From: DATAFF01 sp044870245
Lineage (GTDB): Bacteria; Pseudomonadota; Alphaproteobacteria; Rhizobiales; Aestuariivirgaceae
Direction: 5' to 3'
Length of the DNA stretch: 55,012 nucleotides
Assembly (NCBI GenBank): GCA_044870245.1
Contig: JBIOYR010000024.1
Span: forward strand, 1 to 55,012
Shown here: piece after piece, positions 17,133 through 24,775 of the stretch
How the letters are laid out: each line of letters starts with the position of its first letter
Numbering within the stretch: position 1 is the stretch's first letter
Notes under the pieces: model-generated
Seen by the model: the letters and a program-made list of their open reading frames with translations, nothing else
The model's database searches: none
What the model was told of the DNA's origin: nothing
Made by a program: the position numbers and the translations under genes

Positions 17133-17555
17133 ATGAACCGGATCGAAAAGGCCTGTATCGAAAGGGGCATGCGAATGACCGAGCAGCGCCGCGTCATCGC
17201 CGGCGTGCTGGCCGAAGCCGGGGACCATCCCGACGTCGAGGAGCTCCACCGCCGCACCGCCGTCATCGACCCCCGGATCTCGATTGCAACCGTCTATCGC
17301 ACGGTGAAGCTTTTCGAAGATGCCGGCATCCTGGCGAAGCATGACTTCCGCGATGGCCGGTCGCGTTACGAGGAGGCCCGCGACTATCACCACGACCATC
17401 TGATCGACCTCCAATCGGGGGAGGTCATCGAATTTCGCAATGAAGAGATCGAGCGGCTGCAGGAGCTGGTGGCGCGCGAGCTCGGATACAAGCTCGTCGA
17501 TCATCGGCTGGAGCTCTATGGAGTCAAGTTGAAGCCCGCCGACAAGAAGAGCTGA
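17133..17555 (+). CDS. Fur-family metalloregulator (Fur/Mur type)
   Basis: A 140-aa DNA-binding repressor of the Fur family. The winged helix includes RGMRMTEQRRVIAGVL and ISIATVYRTVKLFEDAGI; metal-binding histidines lie in YHHDHLIDL (H86, H87, H89). The C-terminal CxxC zinc motif of enterobacterial Fur is missing, as is common in alphaproteobacterial Fur and the manganese regulator Mur, so the metal may be Fe2+ or Mn2+. I use the ATG at 17133 with AGGAG 9 bases upstream; an in-frame TTG at 17055 would add residues unlike any Fur N-terminus. It is followed after 4 bases by olsA. Confidence 0.9.
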   Translation: MNRIEKACIERGMRMTEQRRVIAGVLAEAGDHPDVEELHRRTAVIDPRISIATVYRTVKLFEDAGILAKHDFRDGRSRYEEARDYHHDHLIDLQSGEVIEFRNEEIERLQELVARELGYKLVDHRLELYGVKLKPADKKS

Positions 17556-17559
17556 CGAG

Positions 17560-18414
17560 GTGCAGGACTTTCGCGCCATCGCCGCACTTGCCTGCTTCGT
17601 CCTGCTGACCGTTGCCATCCTGCCGGTGCAGGCCCTGCTGTCGATGATTGGCCGCCGGTCTGGGCGCAGGCTGGCCCGATTGTATTGGGGCGGAGTCGCT
17701 CGCATCATGAGGCTCGGCATCGCCATCGAGGGCCGGCCGCCTGATCGTGGGCCGGCGCTGCTCGTCGCCAATCACGCCTCATGGCTCGACGTGGTCGCCT
17801 TGGGCGCAGTGGTTGAAGCGGCTTTCATCGCCAAGAGCGAGGTTGCCGGCTGGCCGTTGATCGGACCGGCCGCACGGGCCGGGCGCACCATCTTCATCGA
17901 TCGCTCCCGACGCGGAGACACCGTCCGCACCGTTGCTGCCATGCGGGCCCGCTTCGCCGAGGGAGGCATGCTGGTCCTGTTCGCCGAAGGAACCTCGAGC
18001 GACGGCCGTCGGGTGCTGAAATTCCGCACCTCCCTGATGGCGTCCGCCGCCGGCTCCGGCTCGGCGCAAGCGTCCTTGCAGATCATACCGGTGAGCATCG
18101 CCGTCCTGAGGCTTGGCGGCCTGCCGCTTTGCCGGCGGACCATGCCGCGGGTAGCCTGGTACGGCGACATGCCCTTCGCGACCCATCTCTGGGAGCTGCT
18201 GAAGCGCGGACCTGTCGAGATGCAGATCCGCTTCCATGACCCGATCGCTGCGGCCGAGGTGCCCGACCGCAAGCAGCTGACCCGCCGCTGCGAGGCGGTC
18301 GTTCGGGCCGGGTGGCAGGAGACACTTGCCAAGGCGCGATATGAAACAGCCTATTGCCTGGCGTCGCCGCCGCAATTAATGGCTGTCGGCCAGGCTTTGC
18401 GAGGAGTTGCATGA
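17560..18414 (+). CDS. olsA: Lyso-ornithine lipid O-acyltransferase OlsA (PlsC family)
   Basis: A 284-aa membrane-associated acyltransferase of the PlsC family. One N-terminal hydrophobic helix (about 8-28) precedes the acceptor/catalytic motif NHASWLD, the substrate motif FIDRSRRGD and the EGTSSDG motif. PlsC enzymes acylate lysophosphatidic acid, but in Rhizobiales the copy at this location (after a Fur-family gene and before miaB) is the OlsA type, which adds the second acyl chain to lyso-ornithine lipid. The nearby olsB supports that role. It begins with GTG and overlaps miaB by 4 bases. A general PlsC role is the main alternative. Confidence 0.82.
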   Translation: MQDFRAIAALACFVLLTVAILPVQALLSMIGRRSGRRLARLYWGGVARIMRLGIAIEGRPPDRGPALLVANHASWLDVVALGAVVEAAFIAKSEVAGWPLIGPAARAGRTIFIDRSRRGDTVRTVAAMRARFAEGGMLVLFAEGTSSDGRRVLKFRTSLMASAAGSGSAQASLQIIPVSIAVLRLGGLPLCRRTMPRVAWYGDMPFATHLWELLKRGPVEMQIRFHDPIAAAEVPDRKQLTRRCEAVVRAGWQETLAKARYETAYCLASPPQLMAVGQALRGVA

Positions 18415-19754
18415 CTGCGTCCAAGGCTGTTTTCATCAAGACCTACGGCTGTCAGATGAACGCCTATGACAGCGAGCGCATGGGCGATGTGCTTGCGGGC
18501 GTTGGCTACCGACGGACCGAGGATCTCGAAGCCGCCGACCTCATCGTGCTCAACACCTGCCACATCCGCGAAAAGGCGGCTGAGAAGGTCTATTCCGAGC
18601 TCGGCAAGCTGAAACGGCTCAAGCGCCGCAACGGCGATCTTGTCATCGCGGTGGCCGGCTGCGTCGCCCAGGCCGAGGGCGAGGAGATCGTCCGCCGCGC
18701 TCCCGCCGTGGACCTGGTGTTCGGCCCCCAGACCTACCACCGGCTCCCATCCTATCTCGACGCGCTCGAAAGAACCGGGCGCGCGGTGGTGGAGACCGAG
18801 TTTCCCGCCGCGGAGAAGTTCGCCAGGCTGGATGATGACTCCGTTTCGCGACGATCGCAGACCGTCGCCGCCTTTGTGACGGTCCAGGAGGGCTGCGACA
18901 AATTCTGCACCTTCTGTGTCGTGCCCTATACGAGGGGCGCCGAGTTCTCTCGGCCAGTCGCGCGCATCCTCGACGAGGCCCGGCGGCTCGCGGCGCGGGG
19001 CATCCGCGAGATCACCCTGCTCGGGCAGAACGTGAACGCCTATCGCGGCGAGGGGCCGCGAGGCGCGCAATGGTCGCTCGCCGATCTCCTCGCCGAGCTT
19101 GGCGGCATCGCGGGCATCGAGCGCCTGCGCTACACCACCAGCCACCCCCGCGACATGGACGAGCATTTGATAGCTGCCCACCGCGACAACCCGAAACTCA
19201 TGCCCTACCTCCATCTGCCGGTCCAGGCGGGATCGGACCGCGTCCTCAAGGCCATGAACCGACGCCATGGAGCGGCCGGCTATGTCGCCTTGATCGATCG
19301 CATCCGGGCGGCGCGACCCGACATCGCCATCTCCGGCGACTTCATTGTCGGCTTTCCTGGAGAGAGCGAGGATGATTTCGAGCTGACTCTGGAGCTCGTC
19401 CGGAAGGTCCGCTACGCCTCGGCATTCTCCTTTGCCTATTCGCAGCGACCCGGGACGCCCGCCGCAGAGCTGCCGGACCAGGTTCCTGCTTCGCAGAAAA
19501 ATGCCAGACTTCTGCGGCTGCAGGCGCTGCTTGCGGAACAGCGCCTGGCATTCAACGTTGCCTGTGTCGGGCGGCGTTTCGATGTGCTTCTCGAGAAACC
19601 GGGGCGGCACCCCGGCCAGCTGGTCGGGCGTTCCCCCTATCTCCAGGCCGTGCACCTTGAAGCCAAAGGATATTTTCGTGGAGATCTCGTATCGGTTGTG
19701 GTCGAGACGGTTGGCGCAAACTCGCTTTCGGCCCATATTGTGGCAAGGGGGTGA
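18411..19754 (+). CDS. miaB: tRNA-2-methylthio-N6-dimethylallyladenosine synthase MiaB
   Basis: Radical-SAM methylthiotransferase that converts i6A37 to ms2i6A37 in tRNAs reading UNN codons. The 447-aa protein has the three N-terminal UPF0004 cysteines C14 (TYGCQMN), C50 (LNTC) and C84 (AGC) for the sacrificial cluster, and the radical-SAM triad C162, C166, C169 in CDKFCTFC. The C-terminal TRAM region (about 375-440) binds RNA. The ATG at 18411 has GAGGAG upstream and overlaps the olsA stop (ATGA). The MiaA partner is not in this window. Confidence 0.96.
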   Translation: MTASKAVFIKTYGCQMNAYDSERMGDVLAGVGYRRTEDLEAADLIVLNTCHIREKAAEKVYSELGKLKRLKRRNGDLVIAVAGCVAQAEGEEIVRRAPAVDLVFGPQTYHRLPSYLDALERTGRAVVETEFPAAEKFARLDDDSVSRRSQTVAAFVTVQEGCDKFCTFCVVPYTRGAEFSRPVARILDEARRLAARGIREITLLGQNVNAYRGEGPRGAQWSLADLLAELGGIAGIERLRYTTSHPRDMDEHLIAAHRDNPKLMPYLHLPVQAGSDRVLKAMNRRHGAAGYVALIDRIRAARPDIAISGDFIVGFPGESEDDFELTLELVRKVRYASAFSFAYSQRPGTPAAELPDQVPASQKNARLLRLQALLAEQRLAFNVACVGRRFDVLLEKPGRHPGQLVGRSPYLQAVHLEAKGYFRGDLVSVVVETVGANSLSAHIVARG

Positions 19755-19796
19755 TTCTGTAGAAGGACGGGCATCAGGACGGGAGGCTTGCACGAT

Positions 19797-20819
19797 TTGA
19801 GTCAACGCCAGCTGACGACCCCATCGGCCGGTACCGCTGCCGGCCTGAGGTCTGCCGAGGCAGAAAGCCTCATTCTCGCATTCGACGACAATCGGCTCCT
19901 TTCCCTGATTTTTGGCGAGCATGACGAGCACTTGGCTCTCATCGAGAACCGGCTGGGGGTGGACATAACCCCACGCGGCAATCGCTTGTCATTGCGCGGC
20001 ACGTTACCCGCCCGCGACAATGCCAGGCAGGTGCTGACCGCCCTTTATGACCGAGCCAGGGCCGGGCTGGACGTCACTCCTGGCGATGTCGAGGGAGCAA
20101 TCCGGATGTCGTCGCTCTCCGGCGGCACCGGTGCCGATGGCGAGTTCCACCTCAGGACCTGGCGCAAGATCATCACCCCGCGCTCGCCGGGGCAGCGCGC
20201 CTACATGCAGGCGATCCGGGATAACGAGCTGGTTTTCGGGACCGGACCGGCGGGGACGGGCAAGACCTATCTTGCCGTTGCCTGCGCCGCTGCCGAGCTG
20301 GCCTCCGGCAAGGTCGACCGGATCGTCCTGTCGCGGCCGGCGGTCGAAGCCGGTGAGCGCCTGGGCTTCCTGCCGGGCGACATGAAGGAGAAGGTCGACC
20401 CCTATCTCCGCCCGCTTTACGATGCCCTTTACGACGTCATGCCGGCCAATATGGTCCAGCGCGGCATGACCGACGGCACGATCGAGATCGCCCCGCTCGC
20501 CTTCATGCGCGGCCGCACCCTCAAATCGGCCTTTGTCATCCTCGACGAAGCGCAGAACACCACCCCGCAACAGATGAAGATGTTCCTCACCCGGTTGGGC
20601 GAGGGCAGCCGGATGGTGGTGAATGGCGATCCCACCCAGGTCGACCTGCCGAACGGCGCGGTCTCGGGCCTGGAGGAGGCGGTGAAGCTGCTTCAGGCTG
20701 TCAAGGGCATCGCCCATGTCAGCTTCACCAGCGCCGACATCGTGCGGCATCCCCTGGTCACCCGCATCGTCGAGGCCTATGAACAGGTCGGCAGGAAGCC
20801 GTCGGGCCGCAAAGGTTAG
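19797..20819 (+). CDS. phoH: PhoH-family ATPase
   Basis: A roughly 340-aa cytoplasmic P-loop ATPase of the PhoH/YbeZ type, found with the endoribonuclease YbeY in many bacteria and thought to act in ribosomal RNA or RNA metabolism. Walker A is GPAGTGKTY, Walker B VILDEAQNTTPQQMK, followed by GDPTQVDLP. No ATG fits the N-terminus. I prefer the TTG at 19797, ten bases after GGGAGG; a TTG at 19788 would be too close to that site. ybeY follows 13 bases later, as in the conserved ybeZ-ybeY-ybeX-lnt order. Confidence 0.92.
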   Translation: MSQRQLTTPSAGTAAGLRSAEAESLILAFDDNRLLSLIFGEHDEHLALIENRLGVDITPRGNRLSLRGTLPARDNARQVLTALYDRARAGLDVTPGDVEGAIRMSSLSGGTGADGEFHLRTWRKIITPRSPGQRAYMQAIRDNELVFGTGPAGTGKTYLAVACAAAELASGKVDRIVLSRPAVEAGERLGFLPGDMKEKVDPYLRPLYDALYDVMPANMVQRGMTDGTIEIAPLAFMRGRTLKSAFVILDEAQNTTPQQMKMFLTRLGEGSRMVVNGDPTQVDLPNGAVSGLEEAVKLLQAVKGIAHVSFTSADIVRHPLVTRIVEAYEQVGRKPSGRKG

Positions 20820-20832
20820 ACAGTCGCCACCC

Positions 20833-21345
20833 ATGGACATTGCTGTCGAGGTCGATTCGGACGCCTGGGGGCCCGGCAGTGCCGCTATCGAGGTCATCCG
20901 GTCCGCCGTCGAGGCGACGCTCCTGACCGCGCCGGGCCGCCGCGACGGCGCCATCAGCGTCGTCCTGACGGGCGATGACGAAGCGGCCGCACTCAATCTT
21001 CAGCATCGCGGCAAGGCCGGCGCAACCAATGTGCTCTCCTTTCCCGCGCCCGAGCTTCCGGGATTGCCCCCCGGTGAGCCGCCGCCGCTTGGCGACATCG
21101 TTTTGGCCGCTGGCATCCTCCGCCGCGAAGCCACCGAGCAAGGCATCCCCCCCGACCAGCACCTGCGCCACCTGGTGGTCCATGGCACTCTTCATCTGCT
21201 CGGCCATGACCATGACACCGAGGAAAAAGCTGAGGAAATGGCGGCACTTGAGGCCATGGTGCTCAAGCGGCTGGACATCAGCCCGGGCGGGCGGAATCAT
21301 GGAGGGACTTTCGGCGCGGGCGGTGCCGCGCCTTTCGATCGATGA
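20833..21345 (+). CDS. ybeY: Endoribonuclease YbeY (rRNA maturation factor)
   Basis: Zinc-dependent single-strand endoribonuclease acting in 16S rRNA 3'-end maturation and ribosome quality control. The metal-binding motif is complete: H117-G-T-L-H121-L-L-G-H-D-H127, preceded by the conserved NVLSFP and LGDIVLA elements. The 170-aa length is normal, with a slightly long C-terminal tail (HGGTFGAGGAAPFDR). The start at 20833 (MDIAVEVD) was chosen over a longer frame that runs into phoH. Its stop overlaps the corC start by 4 bases. Confidence 0.95.
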   Translation: MDIAVEVDSDAWGPGSAAIEVIRSAVEATLLTAPGRRDGAISVVLTGDDEAAALNLQHRGKAGATNVLSFPAPELPGLPPGEPPPLGDIVLAAGILRREATEQGIPPDQHLRHLVVHGTLHLLGHDHDTEEKAEEMAALEAMVLKRLDISPGGRNHGGTFGAGGAAPFDR

Positions 21346-22388
21346 TGGACGAAGGCCAAACCAGCAATCCAAACGCCGCTGTTCAGGGTTCTCCGCGTTC
21401 GCCCGAAGGGCAGTCAGGCCTGTGGTCAAGGTTGAAATCGCTGATCTCACCGTCGCGCGAGGCGACGGCGCTCGCTCCGGGGGAAAGTGCGCCGCGGGCA
21501 CCGAACGGCGATTCGAGCGGCAACGGCCAGGCCGAAGCCCGCTCGATGATGTCCAACCTCATCGCCTTTACCGATCTGAAGATCTCCGACGTGATGGTGC
21601 CGCGGGCCGACATCACCGCGATCGATGCGAATGCGAGTGCCCGCGAGCTGCTTGACCGTTTCACTGATGCCAATCACTCGCGCCTGCCGGTCTTCCGCGA
21701 GACCCTCGATGACCCCTCCGGCATGGTCCACATCAAGGACTTCATGCGCTGGATGACCGAGAAGAGCTTCGCCCGGCCCCGCCGCGGCCGGCGTCCCAAG
21801 AACCCCGACGAGGCGGCGAGCCAAGGCATGGTGCTGCGCCCCGAGGATCTTGCCGTAACGGTGCGGCAGACCGGGTTGATCCGTCCATTGCTGTTCGTTC
21901 CCCCCTCGATGCGAGCTGCCGATCTCCTGGTGAAGATGCAGACCACCCGCATCCATATGGCGATCGTCGTCGACGAATATGGTGGGACCGACGGGCTGGT
22001 CAGCATCGAGGATCTCGTCGAGGAGATCGTCGGCGACATTGCCGATGAGCATGACGATGCCGAAGCCCAGCTTCGCCAGGCTGGTGACGGCGTGTTCATC
22101 GCCGATGCCCGCACCCCCATCGAGGAGGTGGAATCCCTGGTCAACCTCAGCCTCCTGCCGGCCGGGCGCGAGGCGGACGCCGACACGCTCGGCGGTCTCG
22201 TCTTCTCCATGCTGGGCCGGGTTCCGGTCCGCGGCGAGCTGGTGCGCCACGACAGCGGTCTCGAATTCGAGATCCTCGAGGCCGACCCGCGGCGCGTGAA
22301 GAAGATCCGCATCCATACCGCCGGCCCGGCTGGGACGCCTGCCATCCCGCCCCCGGAGCTCGAACCGCCACCTTCGAATGCTGCCTGA
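21342..22388 (+). CDS. corC: CorC/HlyC-family CBS-domain protein
   Basis: A 348-aa soluble CBS-pair protein of the YbeX/CorC family, linked to magnesium/cobalt handling and ribosome function. After a disordered N-terminus (about 1-68) come two CBS domains (DVMVPRADITAID...; VVDEYGGTDGLVSIEDLVEEIVGD) and a CorC_HlyC domain (about 245-330). There is no DUF21 membrane domain. A Lys/Arg-rich insert (ARPRRGRRPKNPDE, about 146-160) lies between the CBS motifs. It overlaps ybeY by 4 bases and lnt by 11 bases, so it is mid-operon. The Pro-rich tail overlaps the lnt start. Confidence 0.88.
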   Translation: MMDEGQTSNPNAAVQGSPRSPEGQSGLWSRLKSLISPSREATALAPGESAPRAPNGDSSGNGQAEARSMMSNLIAFTDLKISDVMVPRADITAIDANASARELLDRFTDANHSRLPVFRETLDDPSGMVHIKDFMRWMTEKSFARPRRGRRPKNPDEAASQGMVLRPEDLAVTVRQTGLIRPLLFVPPSMRAADLLVKMQTTRIHMAIVVDEYGGTDGLVSIEDLVEEIVGDIADEHDDAEAQLRQAGDGVFIADARTPIEEVESLVNLSLLPAGREADADTLGGLVFSMLGRVPVRGELVRHDSGLEFEILEADPRRVKKIRIHTAGPAGTPAIPPPELEPPPSNAA

Positions 22389-23970
22389 CATTTCCGGCGG
22401 GGTGCCGCCCGCGTTGCAGCTCGACAGGCGCGGCATCACCCTGCCCGTTCCGCTGAGCCTCGCCCTCGCCGCGGTCGCCGGCGCAGCATCGGCATTGGCA
22501 CTTGCGCCCTATGGTCTGTGGCCGGTGCTGTTGCTGACCATGCCCGTTCTGCTCGCCGGTCTCGATGCCATCGGCCGGGTCGGCCGCGCTGTTGCATTGC
22601 GGGGATTCTTCGCCGGATTTCTGTTTGGTTTCGGCTACTTCCTGATTTCGCTGCTGTGGATCGGCAATGCCTTTCTGGTCGAGGCCGAGATCTACGGCTG
22701 GATGATCCCCTTCGCGCTGGCGGGCCTGAGCGCCTACCTCGCCCTCTATTGGGGAGCGGCCGCCATGGTGACCGTGGTGTCAGCGCGCCCGGGGCTGCCC
22801 CGCATCGCCATGCTGGCAGCCTCGCTCGCCCTTGCCGAATGGCTGAGAGGCCATCTGCTCAGCGGCTTTCCCTGGAACACCCCCGGCTACGCAACGGCAA
22901 GCCTGCCAGGGCTCGCTCAGAACGCCGCCCTTGTCGGGATCTACGGATTGACCTTCCTGGTGCTTCTTTGCGCCGGGCTGCCCGCCCTGGCCTTTGTCAG
23001 ACCCCGCGGCCGGGGCGAGGTGGCGATCGCCTGCCTCATCCTGGCTGCAACCGCCATTGCGACGGCTGTCGGCACCGAGCGCCTCGCCGCTCCGGCGGCC
23101 GCCAGCTCCGGTGTGAAGCTGCGGCTCGTTCAGGGCAATGTGCCGCAAAACACCAAATGGGACGTCAATCAGGCGCGTGCCATTTTTGCCCGCTACCTCG
23201 CCCTGTCGCGCGGCGGTTCCGATGGCCGTTCACCCCTTGGCGACAACACCGTGGTGATCTGGCCCGAAAGCGCCCTGCCCTTTCTGGTCGATGAATCGCC
23301 GGCCGCCTTGCGCGAGATCGCCGATCTTCTCCCCGGCAGCAGCCGGCTTCTCCTCGGGGCCCTGCGCCGCGACCCGGACCGCCGGGTCTACAACAGCATC
23401 ATCGCCATTGCTGGCAACGGCACGATCGAAGCCGTCTACGACAAGGTCCGCCTCGTTCCCTTCGGCGAGTTTCTGCCGTTTTCGCGCTGGCTCGACCCGA
23501 TCGGCGTCCGCCAATTCGTCACCGCGCCGCAGGGCTTCGCGGCCGGCGAGAGAAACCCGGTGATCGACATTCCCGGTATTCCGCCCTTCGTGCCGCTCAT
23601 CTGCTACGAGGCGATCTTTCCCGAGCAGGCGAGGCACAGTGGCTCCGCCGAATGGTTGTTGAATGTTACCAATGATGCTTGGTTCGGCGAGTCGAGCGGC
23701 CCGTTTCAACATCTCGTTCAGGCACAATTCCGCGCGATCGAAACCGGGATGCCGATGGTGCGCGTTGCAAACACCGGAATCACTGCGATTTTCGACGGTT
23801 ACGGCAGGATGATCGGCGAACTGAAGCTCGGCATGGAAGGGACCTTGGATGGCGTCCTGCCGCGGGCCCAGCCGGCAACTCCCTACGCCCGCTGGGGCGA
23901 CTCCCTCTTCTTCCTGGCCCTGCTCGCAACGGCTGCGTCGATCGCCATTATTTCCATTCGTGCTCGCTGA
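22378..23970 (+). CDS. lnt: Apolipoprotein N-acyltransferase Lnt
   Basis: Inner-membrane enzyme that adds the third acyl chain to the N-terminal cysteine of lipoproteins. The 530-aa protein has about seven N-terminal helices, then a periplasmic nitrilase-like domain with the catalytic triad E297 (WPESALPF), K356 (YDKVRLVPFGEF) and C409 (ICYEAIFPE), and one C-terminal helix. It begins 11 bases before the corC stop. It completes the phoH-ybeY-corC-lnt set. The in-frame product is intact. Confidence 0.96.
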   Translation: MLPDISGGVPPALQLDRRGITLPVPLSLALAAVAGAASALALAPYGLWPVLLLTMPVLLAGLDAIGRVGRAVALRGFFAGFLFGFGYFLISLLWIGNAFLVEAEIYGWMIPFALAGLSAYLALYWGAAAMVTVVSARPGLPRIAMLAASLALAEWLRGHLLSGFPWNTPGYATASLPGLAQNAALVGIYGLTFLVLLCAGLPALAFVRPRGRGEVAIACLILAATAIATAVGTERLAAPAAASSGVKLRLVQGNVPQNTKWDVNQARAIFARYLALSRGGSDGRSPLGDNTVVIWPESALPFLVDESPAALREIADLLPGSSRLLLGALRRDPDRRVYNSIIAIAGNGTIEAVYDKVRLVPFGEFLPFSRWLDPIGVRQFVTAPQGFAAGERNPVIDIPGIPPFVPLICYEAIFPEQARHSGSAEWLLNVTNDAWFGESSGPFQHLVQAQFRAIETGMPMVRVANTGITAIFDGYGRMIGELKLGMEGTLDGVLPRAQPATPYARWGDSLFFLALLATAASIAIISIRAR

Positions 23971-24001
23971 ACCATCGATTGCAGAACCCGGTACGCTTAT
24001 T

Positions 24002-24035
24002 TTGATTGCATCCAACCTCGGCGTGTATTATCACG
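24002..24035 (+). promoter_or_regulatory. Candidate promoter and operator of the XRE regulator
   Basis: TTGATT (24002-24007) and TATTAT (24026-24031) are separated by 18 bases, a good housekeeping-type promoter. The -10 element is the centre of a short palindrome CGTG-TATTAT-CACG (24022-24035). That is where an autoregulatory repressor could block polymerase. Transcription would start near 24038, giving a leader of about 100 bases for the gene at 24137. Confidence 0.45.
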
Positions 24036-24043
24036 TGCAAGCA

Positions 24044-24065
24044 CCTTCAGCGAACTCGCTGAAGG
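24044..24065 (+). promoter_or_regulatory. Hairpin in the leader of the XRE regulator gene
   Basis: CCTTCAGCG-AACT-CGCTGAAGG is a perfect 9-bp stem with a 4-base loop, just downstream of the candidate promoter. No T-tract follows, so it is not a typical terminator. It may stabilise the mRNA 5' end or end transcripts from lnt by a factor-dependent route. Confidence 0.4.
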
Positions 24066-24136
24066 CGAAATTCGGCAGAGCAATCACGGAAGGGCTCGTC
24101 CGGACAGGCCGGGGGCAAACGGTCTGAGGGAACACC

Positions 24137-24547
24137 ATGTCAAAACGCAACCCTAACCCCATCGACGTCCACGTGGGAAATCGCGTGAGAATGCAACGAA
24201 TGCTTGTGGGGATGAGTCAAGAGAAACTGGGCGAGCATCTCGGTCTGACTTTCCAGCAGGTGCAGAAATACGAGAAGGGCTCGAACCGCGTCAGCGCCAG
24301 CAAGCTCTATCAGATGGCCCAGGTCCTCGGGGTTCCGGTTCAATTCTTCTACGAGGACTTGCCAGGCAGCCGGGCCGAGGCCAACGGCCCTGGGCTCAAC
24401 GACCAGGGAAGCAGCCAGAGCGAGATCATGGGCTTCCTCGGCTCGAGCGAAGCCATCCAGCTGAATCGCGCCTTCAGCGAGATCGGTGATGTCGCCGTGC
24501 GCCGGCGGGTGGTTGACCTCGTCAAGGCCATCGCCAAGCAGGATTAG
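24137..24547 (+). CDS. XRE-family transcriptional regulator (PhrR-like)
   Basis: A 136-aa repressor-type protein with an N-terminal HTH_3 domain (about 14-70: RVRMQRMLVGMSQEKLGEHL, then TFQQVQKYEKG as the recognition region) and a C-terminal helical tail (VRRRVVDLVKAIAKQ). It belongs to a family found next to metK in Rhizobiales, named PhrR in acid-response studies of Sinorhizobium. GAGGG precedes the ATG at good spacing. It has its own candidate promoter with a palindrome over the -10, suggesting autoregulation. It may affect metK downstream, but this is inferred only from position. A heptamer repeat element begins 10 bases after its stop. Confidence 0.88.
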   Translation: MSKRNPNPIDVHVGNRVRMQRMLVGMSQEKLGEHLGLTFQQVQKYEKGSNRVSASKLYQMAQVLGVPVQFFYEDLPGSRAEANGPGLNDQGSSQSEIMGFLGSSEAIQLNRAFSEIGDVAVRRRVVDLVKAIAKQD

Positions 24548-24556
24548 GAATTTCAA

Positions 24557-24680
24557 GGCAGTAGGCGCTAGGGCAGCGAGCAGCACTCGTTCCGACTGCC
24601 TACTGCCTGTCATCCCGCCTACTGCCTTTTGCCTTTTGCCTATTGCCTGCTGCCGACCGCCCACTGCCCACCGATTGCCC
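24557..24680. repeat. Heptamer hairpin element, copy A
   Basis: The short left arm GGCAGTAGGCGCTAGG is followed by a tip CAGCGAGCAGCACTCG, whose ends CGAG/CTCG pair. The right arm is built of heptamers: GACTGCC, TACTGCC, then after a spacer TACTGCC, TTTTGCC, TTTTGCC, TATTGCC, TGCTGCC and degenerate units to about 24680. The left arm is the complement of the first right-arm units, so the element folds as a hairpin. It begins 10 bases after the XRE gene stop and fills half the gap before metK. Copies B, C and D are at 26691, 37366 and 36680. Confidence 0.7.
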
Positions 24681-24738
24681 ACAGCGCCGTTCCACCCTCC
24701 CTTGACCTTGTCAGGGAAGCCTGCCAAGAGTGCGCCCG

Positions 24739-24766
24739 CGCCGCGCCAGGACGGCCGCGGCGTTTT
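24739..24766 (+). promoter_or_regulatory. Terminator-like hairpin in the metK leader
   Basis: CGCCGCG (24739-24745) and CGCGGCG (24756-24762) form a 7-bp GC stem with a 10-base loop, immediately followed by TTTT. The structure ends 9 bases before the metK ATG. A weaker stem (CCCTTGA/TCAGGG, around 24700-24717) lies upstream. The hairpin could be an attenuator or could block ribosome access, as no ribosome-binding site is visible before metK. I could not match it to a known SAM riboswitch class. Confidence 0.35.
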
Positions 24767-24775
24767 CATTCATCC

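Noticed and set aside
24592..24680. CRISPR-like array in the heptamer tract
   Set aside because: Units are only 7 bases with no spacers of regular length and no cas genes.
24548..24775. SAM riboswitch before metK
   Set aside because: I looked for the SAM-II and SAM/SAH core sequences and saw none; only a GC hairpin with TTTT remains, kept as a low-confidence candidate.
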